NCBI GenBank assembly: GCA_903934875.1
Contig: CAIZPP010000192.1
Coordinates: forward strand, 1-32,960
Length of the DNA: 32,960 nucleotides
From: an uncultured Methylococcaceae bacterium
GTDB lineage: Bacteria > Pseudomonadota > Gammaproteobacteria > Methylococcales > Methylococcaceae
Direction of reading: 5' to 3'
The first letter of the stretch is position 1. The number at the start of each line of letters is the position of its first letter. Below the pieces are notes generated by a model, which had not been told where the DNA came from, did no database searches, and worked only from the letters and a program-made list of their open reading frames with translations. The position numbers were made by a program, and so were the translations under genes. Shown here one piece after another: positions 1-7,784 of this stretch.

Positions 1-55
1 GCCGCCCTACAACAGCCAACAAACGGCACTGCGTAACAACCGTTTTTAAGACGGT

Positions 56-1060
56 TCACCCTCCCGTCGCGCTCATATGGCGGAATATCACCGGTTTTTC
101 TGCTAATGCAAACTCATGCTTTTCCGGCTTGATTTGCATTGCGCCGACAATGGCGCTTTTCAGTTTGCCCAGATCCGCTGGGTTGGAGCGTAATACCTGT
201 TTCAAATCCACCGAATGCTGGTTGCCTAGGCATAGCAGCAAGCGTCCCTCTGCGGTGAGGCGGACCCGGTTGCAGCTTGCGCAAAAATTGTGGCTGTGCG
301 GGGAAATGAAGCCGACTTTGCTGTCCGAACCGGCGATATGGAAATAACGCGACGGCCCTCCTGTGTTGTCAGCGCTAGGCAGCAGCGTGTAGCGCTGTTG
401 CAGATCGGCCCTGATTTGGTCGCTGGAATAATATTCCTCGGCACGGTTATGCGAATTGACCAAGCCTAAGGGCATTTCCTCAATGAAGCTGATGTCGATG
501 TTCTTGGCGACGGCAAAAGCCACTAGATTGGCTACTTCGTGGTGGTTGCGGTTTTTCAGAATCACCGCATTGAGTTTAATGCGTTGGAATCCGGCCTCCA
601 AGGCGGCATCAATGCCGCGCAAGACCACGTTAAGGTCGCCGACGCGGGTCATATGCCTGAAAAGTCCCTGATCCAGCGTGTCCAAACTGATGTTGATGCG
701 TTTGACTCCGCAGCCCTTCAGTGCTTGCGCCGTGGTTGCCAATTGCGAGCCATTGGTGGATAAGGCCAGTTCCCGTAAATCCGGCAAACGGCCCAATTTG
801 CCCAATAAATCTACAGCGCCTTTGCGGACCAGAGGCTCCCCGCCGGTGATGCGAATCTTGTTGACGCCCAGTTCCACAAACGCCCGGCACACCGTCTCGA
901 TTTCTTCCAAGCTCAAAATCTGCGCCCTAGGCAGGAAAGTCATCTCTTCGCCCATGCAATAAAGGCAGCGGAAGTCGCAACGGTCGGTGATGGAGACACG
1001 GACATAGTTCACTATCCGCCCGAAGCGGTCAACGAGTATGGGGTTGGGGTTGGTGGTCAT
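56..1060 (-). CDS. moaA: GTP 3',8-cyclase MoaA (molybdenum cofactor biosynthesis)
   Basis: Radical SAM enzyme that converts GTP to 3',8-cyclo-GTP, the first step of molybdopterin synthesis. The N-terminal CxxxCxxC cluster motif is at about residues 28-35 (CDFRCLYC), preceded by the family's [16 protein letters not shown] stretch. GGEP follows at about residue 75. A second C-terminal cluster motif ([10 protein letters not shown], then LCLG) and the conserved terminal Gly-Gly (MSATGG) are present, so the gene is full length (334 aa). The frame is open further upstream, but family homology begins at [15 protein letters not shown], so the ATG at 1060 is preferred. The cofactor product would serve molybdoenzymes such as the SoxC protein near 22.3 kb. 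It stands alone here with no other moa gene adjacent. Confidence 0.95.
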   Translation of the reverse strand: MTTNPNPILVDRFGRIVNYVRVSITDRCDFRCLYCMGEEMTFLPRAQILSLEEIETVCRAFVELGVNKIRITGGEPLVRKGAVDLLGKLGRLPDLRELALSTNGSQLATTAQALKGCGVKRINISLDTLDQGLFRHMTRVGDLNVVLRGIDAALEAGFQRIKLNAVILKNRNHHEVANLVAFAVAKNIDISFIEEMPLGLVNSHNRAEEYYSSDQIRADLQQRYTLLPSADNTGGPSRYFHIAGSDSKVGFISPHSHNFCASCNRVRLTAEGRLLLCLGNQHSVDLKQVLRSNPADLGKLKSAIVGAMQIKPEKHEFALAEKPVIFRHMSATGG

Positions 1061-1183
1061 GTCGATATTTTTGGCCGAAAGCGTTAAGCAGCTTATTCTT
1101 ACATGATTAGACGAACTGTCCAAGTTGAAGTTGCACCATAACTTCTGAGCTTTGGGAGCGAAATTGAGTATGCATCGGGCTTT

Positions 1184-2086
1184 TCAATAGACATTATCAT
1201 AAGCGATGTTAAAAACGCTGCACGCCAAACCGACAAACACCGCCGCGCCAAACCAATGGTTATTCAAAAAGGCTTTGAAACAGTCCGCCTTGGCGCGGTG
1301 GAAAATCAAGCATTGTTGGTAGACAAACAAGCAGGCTCCGGTCAGTAATCCAAGGTAATACGGCAAAGCCAAACCCAGTTGCAGGCCAATCACCGCCAAT
1401 ATCGCCAACATCAGCACTTGCAGGCCGGCGATGATTTGCCGGTCATACTGGCCGAATAGAATAGCCGTGGATTTCACACCGATTTTCAAATCATCGTCGC
1501 GGTCCACCATCGCGTACATGGTGTCGTAGACCAGCGCCCAGATGACGGTCGCCAGAAACAACTCCCAAGCAACAAGGGGAATGGCCCCGGTTTGCGCGGC
1601 GAAGCCCATAGGCACGGCCCAGCCGAAAGCCATGCCCAGATAAGCTTGCGGCAAATGGGTGTAGCGTTTCATGAAGGGATAGGAGGCGGCGAGGAACGCA
1701 CCGGGCACGGATAGCGCAATGGTCAAACCGTTCAACAGGCAGACTAAGCCCAGCGCGAACAGGCAGAGTCCGACGAACAGGGCCAAGGCCGACTTGGGCG
1801 ACACCTGTCCGGCGGCGATGGGCCGTTGCTGAGTCCGCTCCACATGGGGGTCGAAATCGCGGTCGGCATAGTCGTTGATGACGCAGCCCGCGGCCCGCAT
1901 GACCACCACGCCGGACACAATGACGAACAGCACCAGCGGGTCGGGCCTGCCCTGCCCCGCAATCCACAAAGCCCACAGCGCAGGCCACAGTAACAACAGT
2001 ATGCCTATGGGCTTGTCAAAGCGCATCAGCCGCCAATAATGGCCTAGGTGTTCGCGCCACAGTGCGAGGGTTTCGCTATTCATCAT
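1184..2086 (-). CDS. ubiA: 4-hydroxybenzoate polyprenyltransferase UbiA
   Basis: Integral membrane prenyltransferase that attaches the polyprenyl tail to 4-hydroxybenzoate in ubiquinone synthesis. Both Asp-rich substrate/Mg motifs are visible: NDYADRDFD at about residues 75-83, and [13 protein letters not shown] near residue 200. At least seven hydrophobic helices follow the N-terminal [15 protein letters not shown] segment. The 300-aa length from the ATG at 2086 (or 2083) matches the family. The longer open frame reaching 2224 is rejected because its extra residues are translated from the inverted-repeat element at 2099-2348. It lies downstream of ubiC on the same strand, so this is a ubiCA operon split by the repeat. 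Function is well supported; the exact start is slightly uncertain because only a weak Shine-Dalgarno (CGGAAC) is seen. Confidence 0.95.
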   Translation of the reverse strand: MMNSETLALWREHLGHYWRLMRFDKPIGILLLLWPALWALWIAGQGRPDPLVLFVIVSGVVVMRAAGCVINDYADRDFDPHVERTQQRPIAAGQVSPKSALALFVGLCLFALGLVCLLNGLTIALSVPGAFLAASYPFMKRYTHLPQAYLGMAFGWAVPMGFAAQTGAIPLVAWELFLATVIWALVYDTMYAMVDRDDDLKIGVKSTAILFGQYDRQIIAGLQVLMLAILAVIGLQLGLALPYYLGLLTGACLFVYQQCLIFHRAKADCFKAFLNNHWFGAAVFVGLACSVFNIAYDNVY

Positions 2087-2098
2087 GCAAAGTTCCGT

Positions 2099-2348
2099 TA
2101 CAGCGTTTTCATCTTTAAAATATATCTTCAATGCCTTCGCCAATGTCGTGAGAGACCTCCAATTTTGGCACAGAACCGCCAATATAAAGGCCAAGCTAGT
2201 GCTCGTTCCCATTGGGAGCGCCAAGCCCCAGCTTGGCGAAGGTATTGATATCTTAATAATGGGTATTCAGTTAACCCTATATTTTAACCGAATATCCCGC
2301 GCTAGCATAGCCACTATCAAGTAACTCTCTGATGTTGAAATCGCTGTA
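2099..2348 (+). repeat. Inverted-repeat element, type A, copy 1 (interrupted)
   Basis: End 1 (TACAGCGTTTTCATCTTTAA) begins at 2099 and end 2 (GATGTTGAAATCGCTGTA) finishes at 2348. Removing the nested insertion at 2129-2247 and one copy of its 7-bp flank leaves about 124 bp, the size of the other type A copies. The central palindrome (GGTATTCAGTTAACC against a degenerate partner ending GAATATCCC) is retained. End 2 lies inside the 3' end of ubiC and supplies its last codons; end 1 stops 12 bp before the ubiA start. Confidence 0.85.
2129..2247. mobile_element. Nested 119-bp palindromic insertion in repeat copy 1
   Basis: The segment starts CAATGCCTTCGCCAA and ends TTGGCGAAGGTATTG, an inverted repeat of 15 bp with one mismatch. 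It is flanked on both sides by ATATCTT (2122-2128 and 2248-2254), which looks like a 7-bp target duplication. Inside is a hairpin-forming stretch (GCCAAGCT..AGCTTGGCG) related to the larger hairpin at 17081-17131. It has no ORF, so it is a small non-autonomous element. Confidence 0.65.
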
Positions 2349-2958
2349 AAACGGAGGGCAGAAAAAACTCGCACACCGATAAAGAGACTTTACCAACTTG
2401 GTATAGCGAGCGCCTGCCCCAGACCGGTGATTCAATAGCGCAAGCCCTACTGATGGAATGCCGCCAATCCGCCGGGCTTGCCCTGGCCACTTCCAGATGG
2501 CTGCGCTGCAAGCCCCGGTAGGCAAACAGCAACTCCCCCAAGGGGCGGTCGCCCAAATGGGCCAAACCGCTGTATACGCCGCGCAGGGTACGCGGGGGTA
2601 TCACCGTGCGCGCCAATACCAGCGGCCTGCCGTGGCAATGCAGCAAGACTTCCCTGACCAAGGCCCGACGGCGCGGCGGCAATTCCAATAAGGCGGCTTC
2701 GTCGGCAAACGGCCTGACCCAGCGCTGCCCCAATAAGCGGACGCCAAACCCCGCCCCGACGGATTTCCGCAGGCGGGCGGTCAATGAACCCGGTTCCTCA
2801 AGCCATGATCTGATGGCTACAGGGGCCGACACTCTGCTGGCACTGGCTGGCCGCCAAACCGGTTGGCGTTGAAATAATTGACTACGACGGTGCAAACCGG
2901 AAGTTCCAATAACGGTTGATAGGCCACGAGGGGTTAGCGGCGAATGATACCGCAGCAA
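2317..2958 (-). CDS. ubiC: Chorismate pyruvate-lyase UbiC
   Basis: Converts chorismate to 4-hydroxybenzoate and pyruvate, the first committed step of ubiquinone synthesis; cytoplasmic. Family landmarks are the REVLL..GRPLVLARTVIP segment (about residues 92-115), LGDRPLGELLF, VWGRRSLY near residue 178, and a C-terminal CEFFLP holding the expected catalytic Glu. The product is about 213 aa, longer than the roughly 165-aa E. coli protein. Part of the excess is N-terminal, and a start further downstream is possible. At the C-terminus, after FLPSVL, the last nine residues (QRFQHQRVT) and the stop are read from the end of the inverted-repeat element. It is followed by ubiA on the same strand. Confidence 0.88.
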   Translation of the reverse strand: MLRYHSPLTPRGLSTVIGTSGLHRRSQLFQRQPVWRPASASRVSAPVAIRSWLEEPGSLTARLRKSVGAGFGVRLLGQRWVRPFADEAALLELPPRRRALVREVLLHCHGRPLVLARTVIPPRTLRGVYSGLAHLGDRPLGELLFAYRGLQRSHLEVARASPADWRHSISRACAIESPVWGRRSLYQVGKVSLSVCEFFLPSVLQRFQHQRVT

Positions 2959-3009
2959 GCATTGTTACGCGAAAAAACTTTATATGAGCCAGGACGATTA
3001 AAAGCGCTG

Positions 3010-3068
3010 CGGGAGTGCAAGGCCTGCCTTGCAAGGCATCAAAAGGCAAGGCAGGTCTTGCACTCCCG
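3010..3068. repeat. Long hairpin, 23-bp arms
   Basis: Arms 3010-3032 and 3046-3068 (CGGGAGTGCAAGGCCTGCC.. and its complement) pair over 23 bp with a single mismatch around a 13-nt loop. No T-tract follows, so it is not a standard terminator. It sits in the divergent ubiC-pncC spacer and may be a small palindromic repeat. Confidence 0.7.
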
Positions 3069-3122
3069 GTATAAATTCAAAGACTGCCCGGTTCGTTTGC
3101 ATCACTTTTCATCGTACCAGCC

Positions 3123-3152
3123 TTGACACAATGACCAGATGGGTGCTATGTA
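3123..3152 (+). promoter_or_regulatory. Candidate sigma-70 promoter for pncC-thpR
   Basis: A perfect TTGACA (3123-3128) is followed after 18 bp by TATGTA (3147-3152), about 70 bp upstream of pncC. The -10 box is weak, so this is a guess from motif spacing. Confidence 0.35.
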
Positions 3153-3221
3153 CAGGCCAGCAAAGGGTTTTGGCACCCATGCGTAACATCAGTGACCAGA
3201 CGCTTATTGGGGAGGTAAATG

Positions 3222-3713
3222 ATGACCGGCGAAGATGAAATGGCTACCTTGGCAAAACAAGCCGGCTCGGTACTTAACCAGCATGGACATAAACTGGTTG
3301 CGGCGGAGTCCTGCACCGGCGGTTGGGTTTGCCAGGCTGTGACCGAGATTGCGGGCAGTTCCGCTTGGTTTGACCGTGGTTTTGTGACCTACACCAACTT
3401 AGCCAAACAAGAATTGCTGGGCGTGCCGGCATCCGTGCTGGACCGATGCGGCGCGGTCAGCGAAGAAACAGTGTGCGCCATGACTGCGGGCGCGTTGCGC
3501 AATAGCCAGGCCGACTGTGCCTTGGCGGTCAGCGGCATCGCCGGACCTTCGGGCGCAACGCCGGGAAAGCCGGTGGGTACAGTATGGTTTGCATGGCAAC
3601 GGCGTGACGGTGGCTGCGTCACATGCAAAAAGCAATTCGACGGGGACCGGCGCTCGGTGCGCGGGCAAGCGGTAGCCGTTGCCCTGCAAGGCATAGTGGA
3701 CCTGTATGGATAA
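3222..3713 (+). CDS. pncC: Nicotinamide-nucleotide amidase PncC (CinA C-terminal domain)
   Basis: Stand-alone CinA C-terminal-type protein that deamidates NMN to nicotinate mononucleotide in pyridine-nucleotide recycling. Diagnostic segments are AAESCTGGWV (about residues 27-36), the GFVTYTNLAKQELLGVP region, GAVSEETVCAM, and SGIAGPSGATPGKPVGTVWFAW, which carries the family's Gly-rich signature. It is about 163 aa, the usual size of the single-domain enzyme. Shine-Dalgarno GGAGG (3211-3215) lies 6 nt before the ATG at 3222; the ATG at 3219 is the alternative. The stop overlaps the start of thpR by 8 nt, so the two are translationally coupled. In many Gammaproteobacteria this gene precedes recA, which is absent here. 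Confidence 0.92.
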   Translation: MTGEDEMATLAKQAGSVLNQHGHKLVAAESCTGGWVCQAVTEIAGSSAWFDRGFVTYTNLAKQELLGVPASVLDRCGAVSEETVCAMTAGALRNSQADCALAVSGIAGPSGATPGKPVGTVWFAWQRRDGGCVTCKKQFDGDRRSVRGQAVAVALQGIVDLYG

Positions 3714-4233
3714 AGCGGCACAACGGCTGTTTTTTGCCCTTTGGCCGGAAGACTCCTGCCGCACAGCATTGGCCGCTGCCATGAGGCATGTGCAAGAGAA
3801 AATACCGGCACGCTGGATCAAGCCTGAAAATCTGCACATTACCCTGGCTTTCCTCGGCAACGTGGATGCAGGACAGCGGGGCAGGCTGGCAAGCCTGGCG
3901 GGGGATATCCAAGCGCAAGCGGGTGAATTCCTGCTCGACCGCATCGAACATTGGCGCAAGCCACAGGTGCTTTGCCTTACGCCAAGCACAGCGGCGCCTA
4001 TGCTGGATCAACTCGCCGCCGACCTGACCATCCGGCTCAAAGATGCGGGTTACCAGCTGGACCAGCGGCCTTTTCGCGCCCATCTGACCCTAGCCCGGAA
4101 GGCGACCAGCCTACCTGAGGGGATAAGGCTGGAGAGACCCATAGTTTGGCAATCCACCGCCTTTGTTTTGGTCGAATCGACCCGCAATGGTCAAGGCTCC
4201 GATTATACCGTGCTAGAGTCATGGCCCTTATAG
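3706..4233 (+). CDS. thpR: RNA 2',3'-cyclic phosphodiesterase ThpR (LigT family)
   Basis: 2H-phosphoesterase family protein that opens 2',3'-cyclic phosphates on RNA ends. The two catalytic HxTx motifs are visible: HITL at about residues 44-47 (ENLHITLAFLG) and HLTL at 126-129 (FRAHLTLARK). The start MDKAAQRLFFALWP matches the family's N-terminal RLFxAL strand. The 175-aa length is normal. It overlaps pncC by 8 nt and is probably co-transcribed with it. Nothing unusual is seen in the catalytic motifs. After its stop there are about 300 bp with no supported gene before the next repeat element. Confidence 0.92.
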   Translation: MDKAAQRLFFALWPEDSCRTALAAAMRHVQEKIPARWIKPENLHITLAFLGNVDAGQRGRLASLAGDIQAQAGEFLLDRIEHWRKPQVLCLTPSTAAPMLDQLAADLTIRLKDAGYQLDQRPFRAHLTLARKATSLPEGIRLERPIVWQSTAFVLVESTRNGQGSDYTVLESWPL

Positions 4234-4529
4234 ACAATACGCTAGAATGGTTTATCATGGATATGGAACGATGCCCCTACGATATTTCCGCACAGCAGAC
4301 AATGGCTTTGTTTTTGCTTAAATACCAACGCTTTTCAAGGGATATTTTTATGTTACCCGCATGTATTCGCTACCTACAGCACTTCATATGTATCCGGGCT
4401 TCTCACAGGTGCAGTGTGTATTAATACAATCGCAAGAAGTAGACCCTATCAGAAACCGCCCTTTGGTTAAGCATTGGTGCGGATGCTGGTTAGGTTTATG
4501 ATAATGTCTAGTCTAGGTTTGTATTTATG
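4234..4529. other. Non-coding spacer after thpR
   Basis: I see no supported gene here. A 55-codon frame from ATG 4257 lacks a Shine-Dalgarno and has no recognisable family features. The last bases (TTTATG before the next element) match the bases preceding the repeat copy at 7661. Confidence 0.5.
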
Positions 4530-4653
4530 TACAGCGTTTTTATCTTCACAAATGAAAATAATAAAGGACACTCAATTAAACCATCCTGTGTGTGAATTAC
4601 TTTGCAAAATGATATAACTCAACAAGTAACTCTTCGATATTAAAAACACTGTA
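4530..4653 (+). repeat. Inverted-repeat element, type B, copy 1
   Basis: Complete 124-bp copy with ends TACAGCGTTTTTATCTTC and CGATATTAAAAACACTGTA, flanked by TA-type ends. Its core contains CTTTGCAAAATGATATAAC and matches the reverse complement of the copy at 21829-21950, not the type A palindromic core. End 2 finishes 21 bp before the start of the receiver gene at 4675, so any promoter or 5' UTR of the following chemosensory operon lies in or next to the element. Confidence 0.85.
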
Positions 4654-4674
4654 AATCATATTGACACAAAACCC

Positions 4675-5043
4675 ATGACGAGCCCAAAAACAGTTTTGAT
4701 TGTAGACGACAGCAGACTCTCTAGGATGATCATTAAAGCTCTAATTTTGGAAATGCATCCCAATTGGATTTTATTGGAAACGACCAATGCGGAACAGACG
4801 ATTGCATTGTTGGATTCGATTGCGCAGCCTGATCTGATCACTTTGGATATTAACATGCCCGGCATGAACGGTTTGTCCCTAGCCGCCATCATCAGAGAAA
4901 CTTGGGATGCGGTTCCTATCGCCGTCATCACGGCCAACGTACAGGAGAGCATCGTAAAAAAATGCGCCGAACTCCAGGTTGGCTTTATTGAAAAACCAAT
5001 TGATGCTAATTCAGTCACAAAAGCACTCAGATTTATGGAATAA
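4675..5043 (+). CDS. CheY-like single-domain response regulator
   Basis: Stand-alone receiver domain of 122 aa. Acidic pocket VDDS at about residues 10-13, phospho-acceptor Asp58 in DLITLDINMPGMNG, a Thr in VITAN near residue 87 and Lys in FIEKPID near residue 105 are all present, so it should be phosphorylatable. No output domain follows. It is the first gene of a plus-strand run (receiver, CheC-like, GGDEF, CheR) and is followed after 4 nt by the CheC-like gene. The natural reading is a CheY-type output protein phosphorylated by the CheA at 9.4-11.3 kb and dephosphorylated by its CheC neighbour. Whether it binds a flagellar motor or another target cannot be told from sequence. Confidence 0.9.
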   Translation: MTSPKTVLIVDDSRLSRMIIKALILEMHPNWILLETTNAEQTIALLDSIAQPDLITLDINMPGMNGLSLAAIIRETWDAVPIAVITANVQESIVKKCAELQVGFIEKPIDANSVTKALRFME

Positions 5044-5047
5044 ATCC

Positions 5048-5659
5048 ATGTTTTTATTGAATGAGTTACAACAAGACAGTCTGTTGGAAATTTTCAACAT
5101 CGGGGTAGGCAAGGCCGCTTCAGCCTTAAGCAAAATGACTTCGGAAGAAATATTACTCAGTGTGCCAACCCTCCAATTCCTGGAGTGGGATGAAGCCAAG
5201 CAACATTTGCCGGGTAACGGAAAAATCATTTGCGGAGTCTCTCAGCGGTTTGATGGTCCATTTACCACCGAGGCCGTCTTAATGTTCCCGGAAGAGAAAT
5301 CCCTTGAATTCATACGTTATATTTTACGTGTGGATTCGCTGCTTGAGCAACTCACCGAAATGGAGCAGGAAGCGCTTTGCGAGATCGGTAACATCATACT
5401 GAACGCCTGCATGGCACCGATAGCTGATATTTTCTCAGCCGAATTTCATGCTACTATGCCGGAATTCAGGATGGGCACTAGTTCGCATGTCTTAAACATG
5501 GATGTGCCGCAGCCAAACCGCGTAATCATGTTGATGTTAGTCCAACTACAAATGGAAAAAAGCAAAATTGATGGCTATCTTGCATTTCTATCCGTTCTGC
5601 CTGATATGCAACGATTTACTGCCAATATAGACCGCTTCATTTCTGAACTGCCAAAATAG
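5048..5659 (+). CDS. CheC-like chemotaxis phosphatase
   Basis: 203-aa protein of the CheC/CheX/FliY phosphatase family, which dephosphorylates CheY-P. The active-site signature [D/S]-x3-E-x2-N-x22-P is met exactly in the first half by D10, E14, N17 and P40. It recurs in the second half with E112, N115 and P138, though the leading acidic/Ser position is a Glu. Two such half-sites are typical of CheC. The start ATG 5048 is chosen over an upstream in-frame ATG at 4979 because the latter would read through the receiver gene in another frame. It lies 4 nt after the receiver stop, so the pair is tightly coupled. No cheD is seen nearby. Confidence 0.85.
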   Translation: MFLLNELQQDSLLEIFNIGVGKAASALSKMTSEEILLSVPTLQFLEWDEAKQHLPGNGKIICGVSQRFDGPFTTEAVLMFPEEKSLEFIRYILRVDSLLEQLTEMEQEALCEIGNIILNACMAPIADIFSAEFHATMPEFRMGTSSHVLNMDVPQPNRVIMLMLVQLQMEKSKIDGYLAFLSVLPDMQRFTANIDRFISELPK

Positions 5660-5682
5660 ACTAGCCTAATGGTGAACTTGGG

Positions 5683-6747
5683 ATGGTGAGCTTAGGTTCA
5701 ATTTTCGACAAGAGTTTTGAAAACCCCGGATTGCACTTACCTGCCTTGGTCGTACGGGAAGCGCAGATGGGACTGATGGTTCTCGATCATGACGGAACAG
5801 TCGTTTTATTCAACGATTGGCTGGCAAAAGCGGCCAGCCTACCCGTGGAATATGCGTTAGGGAATAACTTGCTGCAAGTGTTTCCGGGACTCAAGGGCAG
5901 CCGCTTGCAAAATGCGGTGGAAACCTGTTTGCAAAGGGGTTTCCCAGCCTTGCTCTCACAATCGTTGAATCGATCTCCTTTCCCACTATTTGTCAGCGAG
6001 GAAGAACACAAGAAGGGTGTCCTCATGGAACAATTGATCCATGTGATCCCCCTAGGGGGCGGCGAATCCCAGCGCTACTGCTTAATTCAAATAACTAATG
6101 TCAGCGAGGCGGTAAGGCGTGAAAAAATCCTGCTTGACCAGGCAAAGGAATTAAAACGTAATCTGATTACGGACGGGATGACCGGCGTTTACAGCCGCCG
6201 CTATTGGGAAGAAAAAAGTTTGATCGAATTCCGCAAAGCCAGGCGCGATTGCTCGCCGGTGTCGGTGATGATGCTGGATGTCGATTTGTTCAAAAGTTTC
6301 AATGATGCTTACGGACACCCGGAAGGTGACCGTTGCCTCACCCGCGTCGCCAAAGCCGCCGCAAGCGCATTGAAACGCCCGCTCGATATCCTTGCACGCT
6401 ACGGCGGGGAGGAATTCGTGGCGCTGCTACCCGGAACCAATCTGGAAGGTGCCGCAGTTGTGGCGAAAAGAATTTTACAGTCCGTTGAAAATGCCCATAT
6501 CCCGCATGTAAAATCCAGCGTATCTCCTTATGTCACTGTGAGCATTGGTGTTTCTTGTGGGTTTCCGAGCGAGGGCGAATCCCAGGAAGCCATTTTATCC
6601 GAGGCTGACCAAGCTTTATACGCCGCAAAATATTTAGGCAGGAACCGGATAATTTTGTACAAGGAGAAAGGCTTTTTCACAACCGACAATATAAAAATAG
6701 ACGACTTTTTGCGGGATGATATCTGTGGAATTACCCATATTGTATAA
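5683..6747 (+). CDS. PAS-like plus GGDEF diguanylate cyclase
   Basis: 354-aa cytoplasmic protein. Residues about 20-145 read as a PAS-like sensor (GLMVLDHDGTVVLFNDWLAK), followed by a short coiled linker and a GGDEF domain (about 158-325). The catalytic motif is intact as GGEEF at 241-245, with DxDxFKxFND upstream. An inhibitory I-site RxxD is present (RPLD, 232-235) five residues before GGEEF. It should therefore make c-di-GMP with product feedback. There is no membrane segment and no receiver domain, so its link to the chemosensory genes is by operon position: it follows the CheC-like gene by 23 nt and overlaps cheR by 32 nt. The PAS ligand is unknown. Confidence 0.9.
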   Translation: MVSLGSIFDKSFENPGLHLPALVVREAQMGLMVLDHDGTVVLFNDWLAKAASLPVEYALGNNLLQVFPGLKGSRLQNAVETCLQRGFPALLSQSLNRSPFPLFVSEEEHKKGVLMEQLIHVIPLGGGESQRYCLIQITNVSEAVRREKILLDQAKELKRNLITDGMTGVYSRRYWEEKSLIEFRKARRDCSPVSVMMLDVDLFKSFNDAYGHPEGDRCLTRVAKAAASALKRPLDILARYGGEEFVALLPGTNLEGAAVVAKRILQSVENAHIPHVKSSVSPYVTVSIGVSCGFPSEGESQEAILSEADQALYAAKYLGRNRIILYKEKGFFTTDNIKIDDFLRDDICGITHIV

Positions 6748-7558
6748 ACATGAGTTTGATTTTACAGAGAACGACTTCCGATTAATACGAAAATTAATTT
6801 ACGATCATGCTGGCATTTCTTTGAACGATGCCAAACAGAATCTAGTATATAGCCGACTGAGTCGGCGTCTACGTGCCAACAATCTCAAAAACTTCTCCGA
6901 TTATCTTAAGTTCCTTGCGACAAACCATGCCGAATGGCAGCTTTTTATCAACGCACTCACCACGAACCGCACCGCCTTCTTCCGTGAGCCACACCACTTT
7001 CCAATATTAGCTGAACACATTAGAAAGCTAGGCACGAAGGAAATGATAACGCTCTGGTCTTGCGCCGCATCAACTGGCGAAGAGCCCTATTCCATAGCCA
7101 TGACAATGGTCAAGCTCTTTGGTAGCTACACCCCCCCAGTTCGGATAATTGCCACTGATATTGATACGGAAGTGCTTGAGTCAGCAAAAGCCGGCATTTA
7201 CAGCATAGACAAGGTTGATATGTTTACTCCCAGCCAACTCAAACCATTTTTTCTAAAAGGCAAGGGTAATAATGAAGGCTTAGTCAAAATTCGTAATGAA
7301 TTGAAAAATATGGTCACGTTCCGTCAGTTGAACCTGTTAAGTGAAGAATGGCCGGTAAGGGGGCCTTTTTCGGCGATATTTTGCCGAAATGTGATGATTT
7401 ATTTAGACCAACAGACAAAACTTAAAATTCTAGATCGGTTTGCACCATTATTGACACCCCAAGGTTTGTTGTTTGTCGGCCACTCGGAGAATATTGTTTT
7501 GCTGACAAACCGATTCAAGATGCATAGTAGGACGGTATACCAACTACAGCGTTTTTAA
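6716..7558 (+). CDS. cheR: Chemoreceptor methyltransferase CheR
   Basis: SAM-dependent methyltransferase that methylates glutamates on chemoreceptors. The N-terminal all-alpha domain (LIYDHAGISLNDAKQNLVYSRLSRRLR) is followed by TTNRTAFFREPHHF. The SAM site is LWSCAASTGEEPYSIAM (about residues 112-128), then IIATDIDTEVLESAKAGIYS and FCRNVMIYLD. The 280-aa length is normal. It starts inside the 3' end of the GGDEF gene (GTG 6725 is an alternative start). The last codons Q-R-F-stop are formed by the end of a repeat element (CAGCGTTTTTAA), so the natural C-terminus has been replaced or trimmed. Its probable partner is the receptor at 11.3-13.6 kb, which ends in NWTEF. Confidence 0.95.
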   Translation: MISVELPILYKHEFDFTENDFRLIRKLIYDHAGISLNDAKQNLVYSRLSRRLRANNLKNFSDYLKFLATNHAEWQLFINALTTNRTAFFREPHHFPILAEHIRKLGTKEMITLWSCAASTGEEPYSIAMTMVKLFGSYTPPVRIIATDIDTEVLESAKAGIYSIDKVDMFTPSQLKPFFLKGKGNNEGLVKIRNELKNMVTFRQLNLLSEEWPVRGPFSAIFCRNVMIYLDQQTKLKILDRFAPLLTPQGLLFVGHSENIVLLTNRFKMHSRTVYQLQRF

Positions 7559-7603
7559 TATCGAAGGGTTACTTGTTGAGCTATATCATTTTGCAAAGCA
7601 ATT
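7545..7603 (-). repeat. Inverted-repeat element, type B half-copy (end 2 only)
   Basis: Starts TACAGCGTTTTTAATATCGA at 7545 inside the 3' end of cheR and matches the type B copy at 21829 up to GCAAAGCAATTCACAT near 7603, where similarity stops. End 1 is missing. It faces away from the complete type A copy at 7661-7783, giving two elements with end 2 outward in the cheR-cheB gap. Confidence 0.75.
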
Positions 7604-7610
7604 CACATGG

Positions 7611-7639
7611 TTGGCATACATTTCTGAAAAGAGTATGTG
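7611..7639 (+). promoter_or_regulatory. Promoter-like box pair upstream of cheB
   Basis: TTGGCA (7611-7616), 17 bp, TATGTG (7634-7639). The same block with a perfect TTGACA recurs at 22078-22106, also directly before a type A repeat copy. The -10 box is poor. The conservation across two loci is the main reason to list it. Confidence 0.35.
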
Positions 7640-7660
7640 AAGCATGGGGATATCTTTATG

Positions 7661-7783
7661 TACAGCATTTTCATCTTTAAAATTTACCTAATAAAGGATA
7701 TTCAGATAACGTTTCAATTTAACTGAATATCTTGCCCTTCCATTCCAGCTATCAAGTAACTCTTTGATGTTGAAAATGCTGTA
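7661..7783 (+). repeat. Inverted-repeat element, type A, copy 2
   Basis: Complete 123-bp copy: TACAGCATTTTCATCTTTAA at the left, GATGTTGAAAATGCTGTA at the right. The central palindrome is GGATATTCAGATAAC paired with TTAACTGAATATC. The left and right TIRs share a matching change (GC to GCA..TGC), so the ends remain complementary. The element stops one base before the cheB ATG. Confidence 0.88.
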
Positions 7784-7784
7784 A

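Noticed and set aside
1491-1988. 165-aa open frame on the minus strand
   Set aside because: It lies within ubiA in another frame, with a composition typical of a GC-rich shadow frame.
2087-2224. Longer N-terminus for UbiA
   Set aside because: The extra residues are translated from the inverted-repeat element and the nested insertion, and UbiA homology begins near 2086.
4257-4424. 55-aa frame after thpR
   Set aside because: No Shine-Dalgarno, no family features and a high Cys/His/Tyr content typical of non-coding translation.
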